In this document: piece by piece, positions 1 to 7,592 of the stretch | Layout: every line of letters starts with the position of its first letter | How positions within the stretch are numbered: the first letter of the stretch is position 1 | Notes under the pieces: generated by a model | What the model was told of the DNA's origin: nothing | The model's input: only the letters and a program-made list of their open reading frames with translations | The model's database searches: none | Assembly (NCBI GenBank): GCA_036146215.1 | Contig: JAYYJN010000244.1 | Location: forward strand, 1-9,826 | Source of the DNA: UBA7805 sp036146215 | Lineage (GTDB): Bacteria > Planctomycetota > Planctomycetia > Pirellulales > UBA7805 | Direction of reading: 5' to 3' | DNA: 9,826 bases | Made by a program: the position numbers and the translations under genes

Positions 1-278
1 CTGATGCCGATACCACTGAGTTGCTGATCAAGTACGCGAAGGTAACGATCACTTGTCGCGGGTGGGATATAGCCAGAGTGCTGGTCATGAGATTCAGCCA
101 TGGCAGATACGGCAGCCGAAAAAAGTTCTTGTTGCGTTGGGGCATGAAGCCCTCGCTGTTCAATGATTTCTAAGACTGCCCCAAGATTTCGCGCCGTTGA
201 AACCGGGGTGATCTGGGTCCAGCAGAGGAGATAAAGTGCGAGAGCAGCAATCAGGACATAGGCATTCGATCTGGGCAT
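1..278 (-). CDS. S41-family carboxyl-terminal processing protease (CtpA-like), N-terminus only, cut by window edge
   Basis: The minus-strand frame stays open from 278 to the window edge, giving about 92 residues. It begins MPRSNAYVLIAALALYLL, a short basic stretch followed by a hydrophobic anchor at about residues 6-20, so the protein should be exported or inner-membrane anchored. Residues about 40-92 run through IEQRGLHAPT, a helix with AAVSAMAES, then DQHSGYIPP and LSGIGI. The 'D-HS-Y(I/L)-P' plus 'GIGI' pair is the signature just ahead of the PDZ domain in S41 tail-specific proteases. The PDZ domain and the catalytic Ser/Lys would lie outside the window, so activity cannot be judged. The start is uncertain. 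ATG at 278 has GGAACGAG about 9 nt upstream. An in-frame GTG at 317, only 8 nt after the DUF423 stop, would add 13 residues (VKENFPRRNELPR). It is probably the third gene of the secretin-DUF423 operon. The family call rests on this short region only. Confidence 0.7.
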   Translation of the reverse strand, partial: MPRSNAYVLIAALALYLLCWTQITPVSTARNLGAVLEIIEQRGLHAPTQQELFSAAVSAMAESHDQHSGYIPPATSDRYLRVLDQQLSGIGI

Positions 279-325
279 ACGCGGCAACTCGTTCCGACGC
301 GGGAAATTTTCTTTCACGCTTTAGG

Positions 326-778
326 CTAGCAGGTCGGATCGGCTTTTGCACGCCTCGGGAACCAGGCCACAAATACCAGGCTTAGCCAACCGGCGATCAG
401 AAGCATGCCGCCGAGCGGAGGCACGAACGAGGGCACATCTTGGTTCCAGACCGCATCCAGCGTAAGGGAACCGCTGAAACAGAAAATTCCGCAGGAAAAT
501 AAGCTGGCCGTTACGGTACGGAATCGAAGATGCGTGAGTGCGACGACCGCTACAATGGCCAGGGTATGGAGCAGGGTGTACTGCACGGCGAATCCTAGAT
601 TCGACACGCGGTCTGCGATTTCTTCAGGACCTAACCCAGCTGCCTGCAGCGAACGGGGTAAACCATGGGCACGATACGCACCGAATCCGACTGCCAGGCC
701 ACCGTAGACCCCGGCCAGGGTGAGGAGCGATCGACTCACACAGCCACATGCCGCGGCATTAGGGAGGGGCAATGCCAC
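326..778 (-). CDS. DUF423 family small integral membrane protein (YgdD-like)
   Basis: A 150-residue, very hydrophobic protein. The first membrane segment carries LAGVYGGLAVGFGAYRAHGL, matching the DUF423 'G-GV-LGAFGAHGL' opening. It is followed by FAVQYTLLHTLAIVAVVAL, the family's 'AVQYH-HALALL' helix, then CGIFCFSGSLTLDAV and a last segment with PPLGGMLLIAGWLSLVFVAW, matching 'TPLGG-AFLAGWL'. Length and the four-helix layout fit the family, whose molecular function is unknown. The ATG at 778 lies 20 nt inside the secretin gene. It is preceded by a purine-rich GAGGAAGAAGAG block about 9 nt upstream that doubles as secretin codons, which suggests translational coupling. An in-frame GTG at 739 is a possible later start. 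The stop is TAG. The S41 protease gene follows within 8-47 nt. Confidence 0.85.
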   Translation of the reverse strand: MALPLPNAAACGCVSRSLLTLAGVYGGLAVGFGAYRAHGLPRSLQAAGLGPEEIADRVSNLGFAVQYTLLHTLAIVAVVALTHLRFRTVTASLFSCGIFCFSGSLTLDAVWNQDVPSFVPPLGGMLLIAGWLSLVFVAWFPRRAKADPTC

Positions 779-3700
779 GGAGCTCTTCTTCCTCTTGCTG
801 AATGATAATTCGCGGTGTCACCATCAACATCAGGCTTTGCGTATTTCGACCGATGGCAACATTCTTAAAGAGACGGCTTACGTAAGGCAGCTTGCTCAAA
901 AAGGGTGTGCCGATTTCATCGCGTTGTTCGCTTAGCCTTTTGACGCCACCGAGCAGTACTGTTCCACCATCTGGCACACTGACCGTGGTGGTCACAGTCG
1001 TAAAAGCAAATGTGGGTAGCTGGATGGTTGTACCTTGAGTGAAGTTGCTCGCATTGTTCGTGGAGGAGCTCGCGGTGCCACCATCTGCCGTCTCTTCGTT
1101 CGAGTCGGTACGGTCCTCGGTGCTTGTGCTACTGCCTTCAAACGTAAATTCGTTGACGCCGCGAATTTCACTAAAGAAAGGAACGAGCGTCAGGCGGACA
1201 TACCGTCGATCGGGTGAGACAACGGCTTGCACCGAAAGCGTCGTACCTTCGGCGAGCACTACGATGACCGGTGCTTGGGCGGCCGCAAAATCGCCCACCA
1301 CAGGGGTGACGCTTGTCACGAACGGCTGCTGAATCTGGTCCGACACGCTCGCCGCCTGGCCGTTGAACAGGGTAACTTTCGGTGATTGGAGGATATTGGT
1401 TCGTTTGTCTCCTTGCACTGCTCGCACAAAGAAATAGGCCTCCAGGTCACTGAGGATTGCGATACCCATCGTCGTAGCCGCGCTGGCTGCATAGCCACCG
1501 AAGCCGGGCTGAACCGCCCCAAAGCTGCCCTGACGTATCTGGATATCGTTAGCCCCGTTGATCAGGTTGGTGATTGGACTGCTTGGTTGCGCCGTTTGAT
1601 TGGTGGGGTTTCCGCCTTGGTCGAAACCGAGGCCAATTGTGGTGCTGCGACCACTGTCGTTGTTCGGCAGGTCGTTGTTACTCACATTGCTATCGATATT
1701 CAAATCAAAATCGACACCAATTTGCTCGAAAAAATCATCCTGAAGGTTGATGAAGCGGACCTCAATCGTCACCTGAAGATCCTGCAAGCGGCGCAACTGC
1801 TCCAAAAGATCGGCAATTTCTTCGTGGACTTCCTGGGTTTGGCTGACTACCAGACTCATGTTCGTTTCAAATTCGGCAACGCGACCTTCACCACCAAGTT
1901 CATCCCACGTGTCAGGCTGAATGGTGGTCGTAATGAGCGTAATCAGCGATTCGAAGTCTGCCTGGCCAGAACCACCACCTTGTCCTGCCCGTGCATAATT
2001 GCCTGAGGTGGTCTGCGCGAGCGCGGTGCCGGGCAGCTCGCTTACATTGGCCAGTCCGGGAACTCCCGGGTTGGTTGCAACACTCATTTGCTGCGGCGAG
2101 CGTATTCCATTGGCACCGGCTAAATTTTTGTTTGTCTGTTCGTACCCGCGTGCGAGTGAAGCTGGCAAGCCGAGTTGACTCTGCTCGGTTGCATCGGGAA
2201 TTGGCAGTACCAGGTCGGCCACATTATAGGTTTTTGAATAGACATTCCGGTCTCGGAGTTGTTCGCTTGTTATTTTTAAAACTTCATTTTGAATTACGTA
2301 ATCCAGGTGAAGAGGGCTGAGGATCAAGTTGAGCGCGCTTTTGAGCGAAATTTCTTGACTCAAATCAATCGTAACTGGAGTGGAACTATGCACCCCCTCT
2401 TCGGCAAGACCCTGGGGATCGACATAAATATTGATGCCCCCGACTTTGCCGAGATGCTCGGTGACCTCACTTAATGGTGCATCTTTGAATTTAAGTGAGA
2501 CTGGGGTGTTGAGTTTTCGCTCGATTTCCATCTCTGCCGGATGACGTTCTCGCTCCTGATCACCTGAAAATTGAGCGCGTCGCTCGGTCAGTTTCTTCCA
2601 ATCGCCTTGATCAATGAACTTGATGGGATCACGATCATCTCCAAAGGGCACGCCAGCGAACTCAACAGCGTTGAGTGTTGCCCACACGGCATCATCCTTC
2701 TGTTCACGCAAATCCTGATTATTCATGACGCGACGATAGAACCGGATTTCCTCGAACATCTGAGTTACAACCGGTTCATCGGGAGCCAGTGTTCGAGCCT
2801 GCTTCGCTTTCACTTCGGCTTCATAGAAACGCTGCTCATTTCGTAGCTTATTATATTCGTCCACCAAGGTTGCCAGTCGTTGGTCTACCTCGACGCGATA
2901 CTCACGTTTCCTGGCCAGTTCATCGAGCACTTGCTGGTTGCTCGCATTCAACTCAATTTCTGCTCGATGTTTCTCAACATACTTTTCCATTTCCGCCAGT
3001 AAGCGATCGACCCGTCCGAGCAACACTTTCTTGTCTTCCCCATCAAGGGAAGATTCCTCGATCATTGATCGTGTTTTTTCCATCTCACCAATCGCACCGA
3101 GCGGATCCTCATCACGCAGATCGAGTGCTTTGCGGGACTGCCTTGCGACTTCAGCCATGACTCGCTGCCGGAGTCGTTCCTCCGCGAGTCCTGTTTCTTC
3201 CAGGAATGCCTCGCTCTGCTCTTGCTGTTTGCTTTCACTGACCGAATTCGAATTTTCCAGGGCGGGCTCCAAAATAATTGCGCCCGTCCCGCGTTCCTTT
3301 ACGGGTGAACCTACGGTGGACCCCGAAAGGGTTGTCGGAGGTGATTCCTGGGATTTTAAACGCAGTCCGCTCGGACGGTTAGGCGCAATCGTGGTACCCG
3401 ACAGAGTTGATGTGGGGCCCGCAGTGGGTGGAACAAAAAGCGATTCGCGCTGAGTGGCGGTGGCTGGTACGTTCGAGGTTTGATCTTTCGCGGGATTATA
3501 AACGGCTTGTCTTTCTTGAACCGACTGAGGTTCACTCGTGGCGTTCGCCCGCGTTGCGGCGGAATCGCTCGTCCTCGGCGTTGCAGCCAAAAAGGCTGAT
3601 TTCCCGCTCGCCACCTTGCTGCTTTGACCTAGTGCGTTGTTGTTTGTCCGTTTTTCGAATTGATTGATATCCGCTAAAAGTTTTTCGGGACTATCCTCGT

Positions 3701-3830
3701 CGGCAGAGAATTTCACCTCGAGGGCGACGACGCGGTTGTAGTGAAATTTCGCAACCTGAGAGTTTCCTTGTGCCAAGCCATAACGTGCCTGACGGAGATG
3801 CTCTCGGGCTTGTTGCCTTTTCTCTTGCAT
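759..3830 (-). CDS. GspD/PulD-type secretin (type II/III secretion or type IV pilus outer-membrane channel), main open frame
   Basis: A 1023-codon open frame, counted from ATG 3830, encoding an outer-membrane secretin. Residues 1-435 are rich in Glu/Gln/Lys helices, apparently coiled coil (about 205-350), with a disordered Ser/Thr/Pro stretch (about 65-200). Residues 440-530 look like the secretin N0/STN domain (NTPVSLKFKDAPLSEV ... INIYVD). Residues 625-700 resemble an N1 domain ending in TIEVRFINLQDDFFEQIGVDFD. Residues 700-1015 are the secretin barrel, with TNILQSPKVTLFNGQAA, VPDGGTVLLGGVKR and PFLSKLPYVSRLFKN. Such channels are exported by Sec, yet this start lacks a signal peptide. The same frame continues upstream through an in-frame TAG (3918-3920) to a good signal peptide (see 3831-4004). 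No Shine-Dalgarno sequence precedes ATG 3830, so this start is probably not the native one. The system served (Gsp, pilus or other) cannot be told from the window. The gene ends in TAA and overlaps DUF423. Confidence 0.88.
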   Translation of the reverse strand: MQEKRQQAREHLRQARYGLAQGNSQVAKFHYNRVVALEVKFSADEDSPEKLLADINQFEKRTNNNALGQSSKVASGKSAFLAATPRTSDSAATRANATSEPQSVQERQAVYNPAKDQTSNVPATATQRESLFVPPTAGPTSTLSGTTIAPNRPSGLRLKSQESPPTTLSGSTVGSPVKERGTGAIILEPALENSNSVSESKQQEQSEAFLEETGLAEERLRQRVMAEVARQSRKALDLRDEDPLGAIGEMEKTRSMIEESSLDGEDKKVLLGRVDRLLAEMEKYVEKHRAEIELNASNQQVLDELARKREYRVEVDQRLATLVDEYNKLRNEQRFYEAEVKAKQARTLAPDEPVVTQMFEEIRFYRRVMNNQDLREQKDDAVWATLNAVEFAGVPFGDDRDPIKFIDQGDWKKLTERRAQFSGDQERERHPAEMEIERKLNTPVSLKFKDAPLSEVTEHLGKVGGINIYVDPQGLAEEGVHSSTPVTIDLSQEISLKSALNLILSPLHLDYVIQNEVLKITSEQLRDRNVYSKTYNVADLVLPIPDATEQSQLGLPASLARGYEQTNKNLAGANGIRSPQQMSVATNPGVPGLANVSELPGTALAQTTSGNYARAGQGGGSGQADFESLITLITTTIQPDTWDELGGEGRVAEFETNMSLVVSQTQEVHEEIADLLEQLRRLQDLQVTIEVRFINLQDDFFEQIGVDFDLNIDSNVSNNDLPNNDSGRSTTIGLGFDQGGNPTNQTAQPSSPITNLINGANDIQIRQGSFGAVQPGFGGYAASAATTMGIAILSDLEAYFFVRAVQGDKRTNILQSPKVTLFNGQAASVSDQIQQPFVTSVTPVVGDFAAAQAPVIVVLAEGTTLSVQAVVSPDRRYVRLTLVPFFSEIRGVNEFTFEGSSTSTEDRTDSNEETADGGTASSSTNNASNFTQGTTIQLPTFAFTTVTTTVSVPDGGTVLLGGVKRLSEQRDEIGTPFLSKLPYVSRLFKNVAIGRNTQSLMLMVTPRIIIQQEEEELRGIAPP

Positions 3831-4004
3831 CAGCCGATCAATACTGTCGGCAGCCGGCTTGAAGGGATCTTCCTTCGGTTGTTTTTGAAAAAATTGTCCT
3901 TGGCTGGTGGCAACGAGCTATGTCTGGAGCACAGGGGATGCAAAAGCCGGAGTGCTGAAGAAAAATATTCCGCCGCTGAGCAGTAGTGCGACCGCGCGAA
4001 ACAT
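3831..4004 (-). pseudogene. 5' end of the secretin gene: signal peptide, amber codon, then continuous frame into 3830
   Basis: The ATG at 4004 is in the same frame as the secretin below it. It encodes MFRAVALLL...FFFSTPAFA, a classic Sec signal peptide with a basic start, a hydrophobic core and an AFA|S cleavage site, followed by SPVLQT and then TAG at 3918-3920. Beyond the stop the frame reads LVATSQGQFFQKQ...DSIDRL directly into MQEKRQQAREH of the main secretin frame. The 'DPFKP-ADSIDRLMQEKRQQARE' junction reads as one continuous protein. There is no ATG, GTG or TTG between the TAG and 3830. Possible explanations are a nonsense mutation, a base-substitution error in the assembly, or suppressed/readthrough translation. 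The frame also extends up to an ATG at 4121, but that would put a 39-residue hydrophilic tail before the signal peptide, so 4004 is preferred. No clear ribosome binding site is visible. Confidence 0.75.
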
Positions 4005-4525
4005 AGTTTTCAAACGGAGATCTTCAAATTGGGTCTGGAACGCAAGAGACCGTTTTGGTGCCCAATGTACTGAGAACGGCGGGTGCATCGGGTGCCCTTT
4101 TTGAGTGTGCTGCATTTTCATTTGGTTACATCAAAGTGTGGTTCGCGCCGCCAGGGCTTTGCTTTCACTATCACCTAAAACGCTCAAAAAATATTGCTCT
4201 CGTCAGTTGATCTTGCTTCGGGCGTCGCAACAACACATCGCCAAAAGTTCCTGTTTACTCGAGCTCATGTTTTTCAGAGGAAGGATGAAGAATCGGGGCC
4301 GTAAATAGCGACCAGCAAAGTTTTGGTCAAGGGCATTTAGGATGAGTGTCGCTTTTCTCTATGCGGACACCCAAAAGTGCTTTACGGTGCTGTTTTTTGA
4401 TCTGAGAGCGAGTTTATCCCGCCGCTTTCATTGCCAGCAGGATATATGAAGATCCTCGAATCGAACGCGGGTATGGCCCGACTGTTGACTATTGATTGAG
4501 GGGCATGCTTGATCGATGCATATTC
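4005..4525. other. Gene-free stretch of about 520 bp between secretin and SDR genes
   Basis: No open frame here looks like a protein. The short plus-strand frame at 4105-4308 has no binding site and no recognisable composition. I see no rho-independent terminator with a clear stem and U-tract after the SDR gene (stop at 4526). The stretch presumably carries the secretin promoter; one weak candidate is listed separately. An unrecognised small RNA cannot be excluded. Confidence 0.5.
4302..4330 (-). promoter_or_regulatory. Weak candidate sigma-70 promoter for the secretin operon
   Basis: On the minus strand TTGACC (4330-4325) is followed after 17 bp by TATTTA (4307-4302). The -35 box is close to consensus and the -10 box is poor. 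It would give a leader of about 290 nt before ATG 4004, which is long. It is listed because the spacing is right and the -35 box is the best seen in this gap. Confidence 0.2.
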
Positions 4526-6007
4526 TCAGATCTGCGGTTGATGCACCGCGGATTTTGAAGAGGCGTCGGCAACTGCAGTTTGTCCGATGCGAGCAAGCAT
4601 GTAATGAAAAATGATCGCGTGGAGCGGATAGAGGCTATACCAATACAACCTGCCGAAAAGTCCGACGGGATCGAAAATTGCGAGTTGGTGGATTTCAGCC
4701 CCCTGCGCGGTCGGAGTCACCTCGAACTGTAACCAGGCTCGTCCAGGAACTTTCATTTCGGCAACCAGACGCAATAACCGATCCGGAACATACTCCTCGA
4801 CTCGCCACCAGTCGACCGTCTCTCCCACCGCAAGATGTTCCGGGTCGCGACGTCCGCGGCGGTGACCGATTCCACCACAGAGTAAATCAATCCAGCCTCG
4901 CAAGACCCAAAGCCACGTGGCAAAATACCAACCGCGTTTGCCTCCGATACGACGGATGGGGCCGAAGGCATCAGCCGGGGATATCGCTAGCTCGATCCGC
5001 CGGGAATCAATCACGCGTGGACCGAACTGGACGCCACCCCAAGTTTTGATGCCGAGTCCTGCCGAAGTGGCATCTGACCATCGCGTCGAGGCAAACTGAT
5101 GATCCTCATGCTTTAAGGCGCGAGAGATGGCTGCCGGAAGCGATCGTGGCTGGATAGAAAAAAATTTTCGGGCGCTTTGATCCCGGACGATTGTCGGGTT
5201 TTTCATGCTCTCGATGAGTTTTCTTCCGATCCTTGCATAAACAGGCGTAACAAGGCCAAGCCACAAACTCGACAGGCGGGGTGTAAGCACCGGGACGGAA
5301 ATGAGTAGTCGATAAAGGCCGCGCTGTCTGGCATATTCCTTCATGATCTGCCCATAAGTTGCTTTGTCCGGCCCACCAATTTCGAAAATCTGACTTTGAC
5401 TTTCCGGAAGATCAAGTGCGTCGCTGAGGTAGCTCAATAGATCTTCGATGGCAATCGGCTGTGCATCTGTGCTGACCCACTTCGGGCAGATCATCACGGG
5501 AAGACGTTCCACGAGCGATCGGACAAGTTCGAAAGAAAGACTTCCTGATCCAATGACGATCGATGCCCGAAACTCGATCACTTCGCATCCCGAGGATCGA
5601 AGAATGTCACCGACCTCTTGCCGACTACGCAAATGGGGTGACAACCGCGGGCCTGCTTCACCGAGCCCGCCCAAATAAATAATCCGACGTAGGTTCGCCC
5701 GACGTGCCGCCGCCGCAAAGTTTCCGGCGGCGATGCGGTCCTGTGCCTCAAAGTCACCCGAAGCACCCATCGAGTGAATGAGATAGTATGCCGTGTCGAT
5801 CCCCGTGAGGGCTGCCTCCAAGGAGGCAGGATCTGTCGCATCGGCAGCAACCACCTCCACATCCCCGGTCGGGGGCCGAGAAAGAAAATCTGGCTGCCTG
5901 GCCATGCAGCGTATTCGGAGTCCCCGATCACTGAGACGTTGAAGCAGTCGACCGCCGACATAGCCGGTCGCGCCAGTTAATAAAATTTGGGGTGTTTCCG
6001 TATTCAT
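4526..6007 (-). CDS. NAD(P)-binding atypical SDR oxidoreductase with C-terminal DUF2867 domain
   Basis: A 493-residue protein. Residues 8-22 form the nucleotide-binding loop ILLTGATGYVGGRLL (GxxGxxG type). They are followed by CMARQPDF, the second-strand region, then DATDPASLEAAL-GIDTAYYLIHSM, RIIYLGGLGE and QIFEIGGPDKATYGQIM, all typical of atypical SDR (NmrA/YbjT-like) proteins that bind NAD(P) but often lack the classical YxxxK pair. From about residue 320 the sequence changes to a DUF2867-type domain (GPRVIDSRRIELAISPADAFGPIRRIGGKRGWYFA ... DWWRVEEYVPDRLLRLVAEMKVPGRAWLQFEV ... GRLYWYSLYPLH). This two-domain layout is a known combination whose substrate is not established. The start ATG at 6007 sits about 100 nt after the membrane-protein gene. 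A TATAAT box just upstream may give it its own promoter. The stop is TGA. Confidence 0.88.
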   Translation of the reverse strand: MNTETPQILLTGATGYVGGRLLQRLSDRGLRIRCMARQPDFLSRPPTGDVEVVAADATDPASLEAALTGIDTAYYLIHSMGASGDFEAQDRIAAGNFAAAARRANLRRIIYLGGLGEAGPRLSPHLRSRQEVGDILRSSGCEVIEFRASIVIGSGSLSFELVRSLVERLPVMICPKWVSTDAQPIAIEDLLSYLSDALDLPESQSQIFEIGGPDKATYGQIMKEYARQRGLYRLLISVPVLTPRLSSLWLGLVTPVYARIGRKLIESMKNPTIVRDQSARKFFSIQPRSLPAAISRALKHEDHQFASTRWSDATSAGLGIKTWGGVQFGPRVIDSRRIELAISPADAFGPIRRIGGKRGWYFATWLWVLRGWIDLLCGGIGHRRGRRDPEHLAVGETVDWWRVEEYVPDRLLRLVAEMKVPGRAWLQFEVTPTAQGAEIHQLAIFDPVGLFGRLYWYSLYPLHAIIFHYMLARIGQTAVADASSKSAVHQPQI

Positions 6008-6027
6008 GTTGCTCGGTAGTTCATTGG

Positions 6028-6033
6028 ATTATA
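6028..6033 (-). promoter_or_regulatory. TATAAT -10 box candidate ahead of the SDR gene
   Basis: An exact TATAAT lies on the minus strand, with its first base at 6033, 20 bp before the SDR start codon. Transcription would begin near 6021 and leave a leader of about 14 nt. The matching -35 position (AGATTC at 17 bp spacing) is far from consensus, so this is a moderate-to-weak call. If real, the SDR gene can be transcribed separately from the sigma and membrane-protein genes. Confidence 0.35.
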
Positions 6034-6072
6034 GGGGTCCGCTACCACTCGAATCTGATTTTGCCTGTCATT

Positions 6073-6090
6073 GCCACCCGGGCCACCCGG
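6073..6090. repeat. Perfect 9-bp tandem repeat (GCCACCCGG x2)
   Basis: GCCACCCGG occurs twice with no gap (6073-6081 and 6082-6090) in the short space between the membrane-protein and SDR genes. It creates a CCCGGG palindrome at the junction. It could be a small protein-binding site or a slippage product; nothing else supports a function. Confidence 0.5.
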
Positions 6091-6107
6091 ATCTGTAAAT
6101 AATTTGA

Positions 6108-6557
6108 CTAACCTTCAAAGATCGCACAAGCCATAAGCAAATACAGGACAATCGCTGAACGCATTGTCCAGGCGATGGTCCTCCACCAATTGCTGATCAC
6201 TAATTCGCGACAAGTGTCTCGATCGTATTCGGTAGCTAACCGCCGGTGTTGCGGTACCTGAACGAAACCGGTTCGGCAGAATATGAAGAGAATCAGCACG
6301 AACCCAGCAATCGCAATGGTTGAATGCACTCCGGGAGGATGCCACCGAACGAGAAGAGCGCTGGTGACCGCTTCAATAAGCATCGCTGGACCAACGACCC
6401 AGGTCGTCAGCCTTTGATGCGCAATCGAGTATGCCGTGAACGAGGCGGGGGAAACAGTCGCCATCAGCGGGTAGTGCACAATTTGCACAAACCATATCAA
6501 ACCGGTCATGTAGAGTGTGGCAGCGATGTTTGCTGTCAGAATTGCCCAACCCACCAT
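6108..6557 (-). CDS. Four-helix integral membrane protein of unknown function
   Basis: A 149-residue protein with four predicted membrane segments at about residues 4-27, 52-72, 78-97 and 128-147. The first carries GLIWFVQIVHYPL, the second starts TTWVVGPAMLIEA, and between the third and fourth is a conserved-looking loop with VQVPQHRRLATEYD and ISNWWRTIAWT. I recognise this as a widespread uncharacterised bacterial membrane family with 'WFVQ-VHYPLF', 'TTWVV-P-ML-E' and 'VP-H-RL' motifs, perhaps related to DUF1772-type proteins, but I cannot assign a function. The ATG at 6557 follows the sigma-factor stop by 23 nt, which suggests co-transcription, and the SDR gene lies about 100 nt downstream. 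No strong ribosome binding site is visible. The stop is TAG. Confidence 0.75.
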   Translation of the reverse strand: MVGWAILTANIAATLYMTGLIWFVQIVHYPLMATVSPASFTAYSIAHQRLTTWVVGPAMLIEAVTSALLVRWHPPGVHSTIAIAGFVLILFIFCRTGFVQVPQHRRLATEYDRDTCRELVISNWWRTIAWTMRSAIVLYLLMACAIFEG

Positions 6558-6580
6558 GTCACACCGGCAATTACCGGTCC

Positions 6581-7546
6581 CTATGCAATCAGCTGTTCCT
6601 CTTCAATCCCCAACGCCTGAGCACTTGTCCGCAGCTTTGAAACTGCTCTTTCTGCGAGTTGTCTCACACGCTCCTTGGAGATGCCGAGCTTTTTTCCGAG
6701 AGCTACAAACGTCTCCTTTCGCCCGCTCGTTTCAAGCCCGAATCGACCGGTGATGATCATTCGCTCGCGTTCATCCAAACCGTCCAGGAGTTGATCAATG
6801 ACTCGAAGAACACCGCCTGACTGCTGCTCCCCGACCCGAGAGTCGGTCTCATCAGTCTGTCCCTCCAGAAACAACTTGTTGCCCGTATTGAACCGGGCTC
6901 GTGATTTCTGATCCCGGGCAATTGCCCTCCATAGATCCCGATGAATAATTTGCGTAGCGTAAGTGCTGAACCGGAACCCTCGGTCGAAATCAAATTTGTC
7001 GACCGCCCGAAGAAGTGACACGATTCCATCGCTTAGTAGATCGTCGAATACGCAGTGAGGCGTGCAATACTTCTTCACAATTGAAATCACCAGCCGTACG
7101 CTCGAGCTGACGATATCATTGCGAATGCGATCCGCTCGCACGAGCAGATCTTCCATCATGTCGAGATGATCTGCGTTCGTCTTTGAAGAGTCGAGCGACA
7201 TGCGATGGTGGTTGTAATAGTACTTGAGAAAATTCATTCGGCGGAAGGCAGCCCGCTCTTCCTCTGCCGTCATAATGCTTGCTTCACACAACCGCAGCAG
7301 GTGCGGTGGCAGGCCCGGTCTGAGCTGAACTTTCGGGCTCGTTTCACCATCTTCTACCTGGTCGACCCGTTGGCATCCGCGGCCCGATTCAATTTGTTTT
7401 TCTGCAATGAAGCCACGGTTAGGAACAAATGAAAGTTCGCGGGTGATTACTTTGTTGACGCGTTCGACGACCGATGGCGACTGCGACTCACGCACCGCAC
7501 CAATCGTTGATGTGATGTTCTCAGCGATCATAACTTGGGTCTCCAT
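6581..7546 (-). CDS. Sigma-70 family RNA polymerase sigma factor (planctomycete-type)
   Basis: Directs RNA polymerase to specific promoters. Numbered from the longest frame (GTG 7594), a region with LRPGLPPHLLRLCE and TAEEERAAFRRMNFLKY lies at about 92-125. Region 2 is at about 155-225, with VRLVISIVKKY, DDLLSDGIVSLLRAVDKFDFDRGFRFSTYATQIIHRDLWRAI. Region 4 is at about 265-325, with LDERERMIITGRFGL and a helix-turn-helix ending in LGISKERVRQLAERAVSKLR. Region 3 is reduced, and region 2.4 reads 'IIHRDLWRAI' where primary sigmas read 'WIRQAI-RAI', so this is an alternative factor. The start is uncertain. GTG 7594 lies inside a repeat and upstream of the predicted transcription start. ATG 7546 and ATG 7531 are both better, and 7531 has GGAG 9 nt ahead. 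The first 60-90 residues look unstructured. The promoter contains AAAACGTTC repeats, hinting at tight regulation. The stop is TAG; the membrane-protein gene starts 23 nt later. Confidence 0.88.
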   Translation of the reverse strand: METQVMIAENITSTIGAVRESQSPSVVERVNKVITRELSFVPNRGFIAEKQIESGRGCQRVDQVEDGETSPKVQLRPGLPPHLLRLCEASIMTAEEERAAFRRMNFLKYYYNHHRMSLDSSKTNADHLDMMEDLLVRADRIRNDIVSSSVRLVISIVKKYCTPHCVFDDLLSDGIVSLLRAVDKFDFDRGFRFSTYATQIIHRDLWRAIARDQKSRARFNTGNKLFLEGQTDETDSRVGEQQSGGVLRVIDQLLDGLDERERMIITGRFGLETSGRKETFVALGKKLGISKERVRQLAERAVSKLRTSAQALGIEEEQLIA

Positions 7547-7574
7547 GACGAAACGCACATACTCTAAATCGGTA

Positions 7575-7592
7575 AAAACGTTCAAAACGTTC
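7575..7592. repeat. Downstream tandem pair of AAAACGTTC (operator candidate)
   Basis: Two exact, directly adjacent copies of AAAACGTTC lie at 7575-7583 and 7584-7592. Each holds the palindromic core AACGTT. The pair straddles the predicted start of sigma-gene transcription and repeats an identical pair 33 bp away, about three helical turns. Confidence 0.75.

Noticed and set aside
160..372. 70-residue minus-strand frame at the left end
   Set aside because: It overlaps the S41 protease and DUF423 genes in another frame; the S41 frame has clear family motifs.
1386..2006. 206-residue plus-strand frame opposite the secretin
   Set aside because: Antisense shadow of the conserved secretin domain, with no binding site or recognisable domain.
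3918..4121. Separate 67-residue small protein upstream of the secretin
   Set aside because: It is in the secretin frame and its last 28 residues are a signal peptide that joins the secretin across one stop codon, so it is read as the gene's broken 5' end.
4105..4308. 67-residue plus-strand frame in the secretin-SDR gap
   Set aside because: No binding site, and no domain or membrane topology I can recognise.
6563..6578. Hairpin ACCGG-N6-CCGGT between the sigma and membrane-protein genes as a terminator
   Set aside because: A 5-bp stem with no U-tract, and the next gene starts within a few bases, so termination is unlikely.
326..6583. Genome-wide reassignment of TAG to an amino acid
   Set aside because: TAG is the natural terminal stop of the DUF423 gene (326-328), the membrane-protein gene (6108-6110) and the sigma gene (6581-6583), at family-appropriate lengths.
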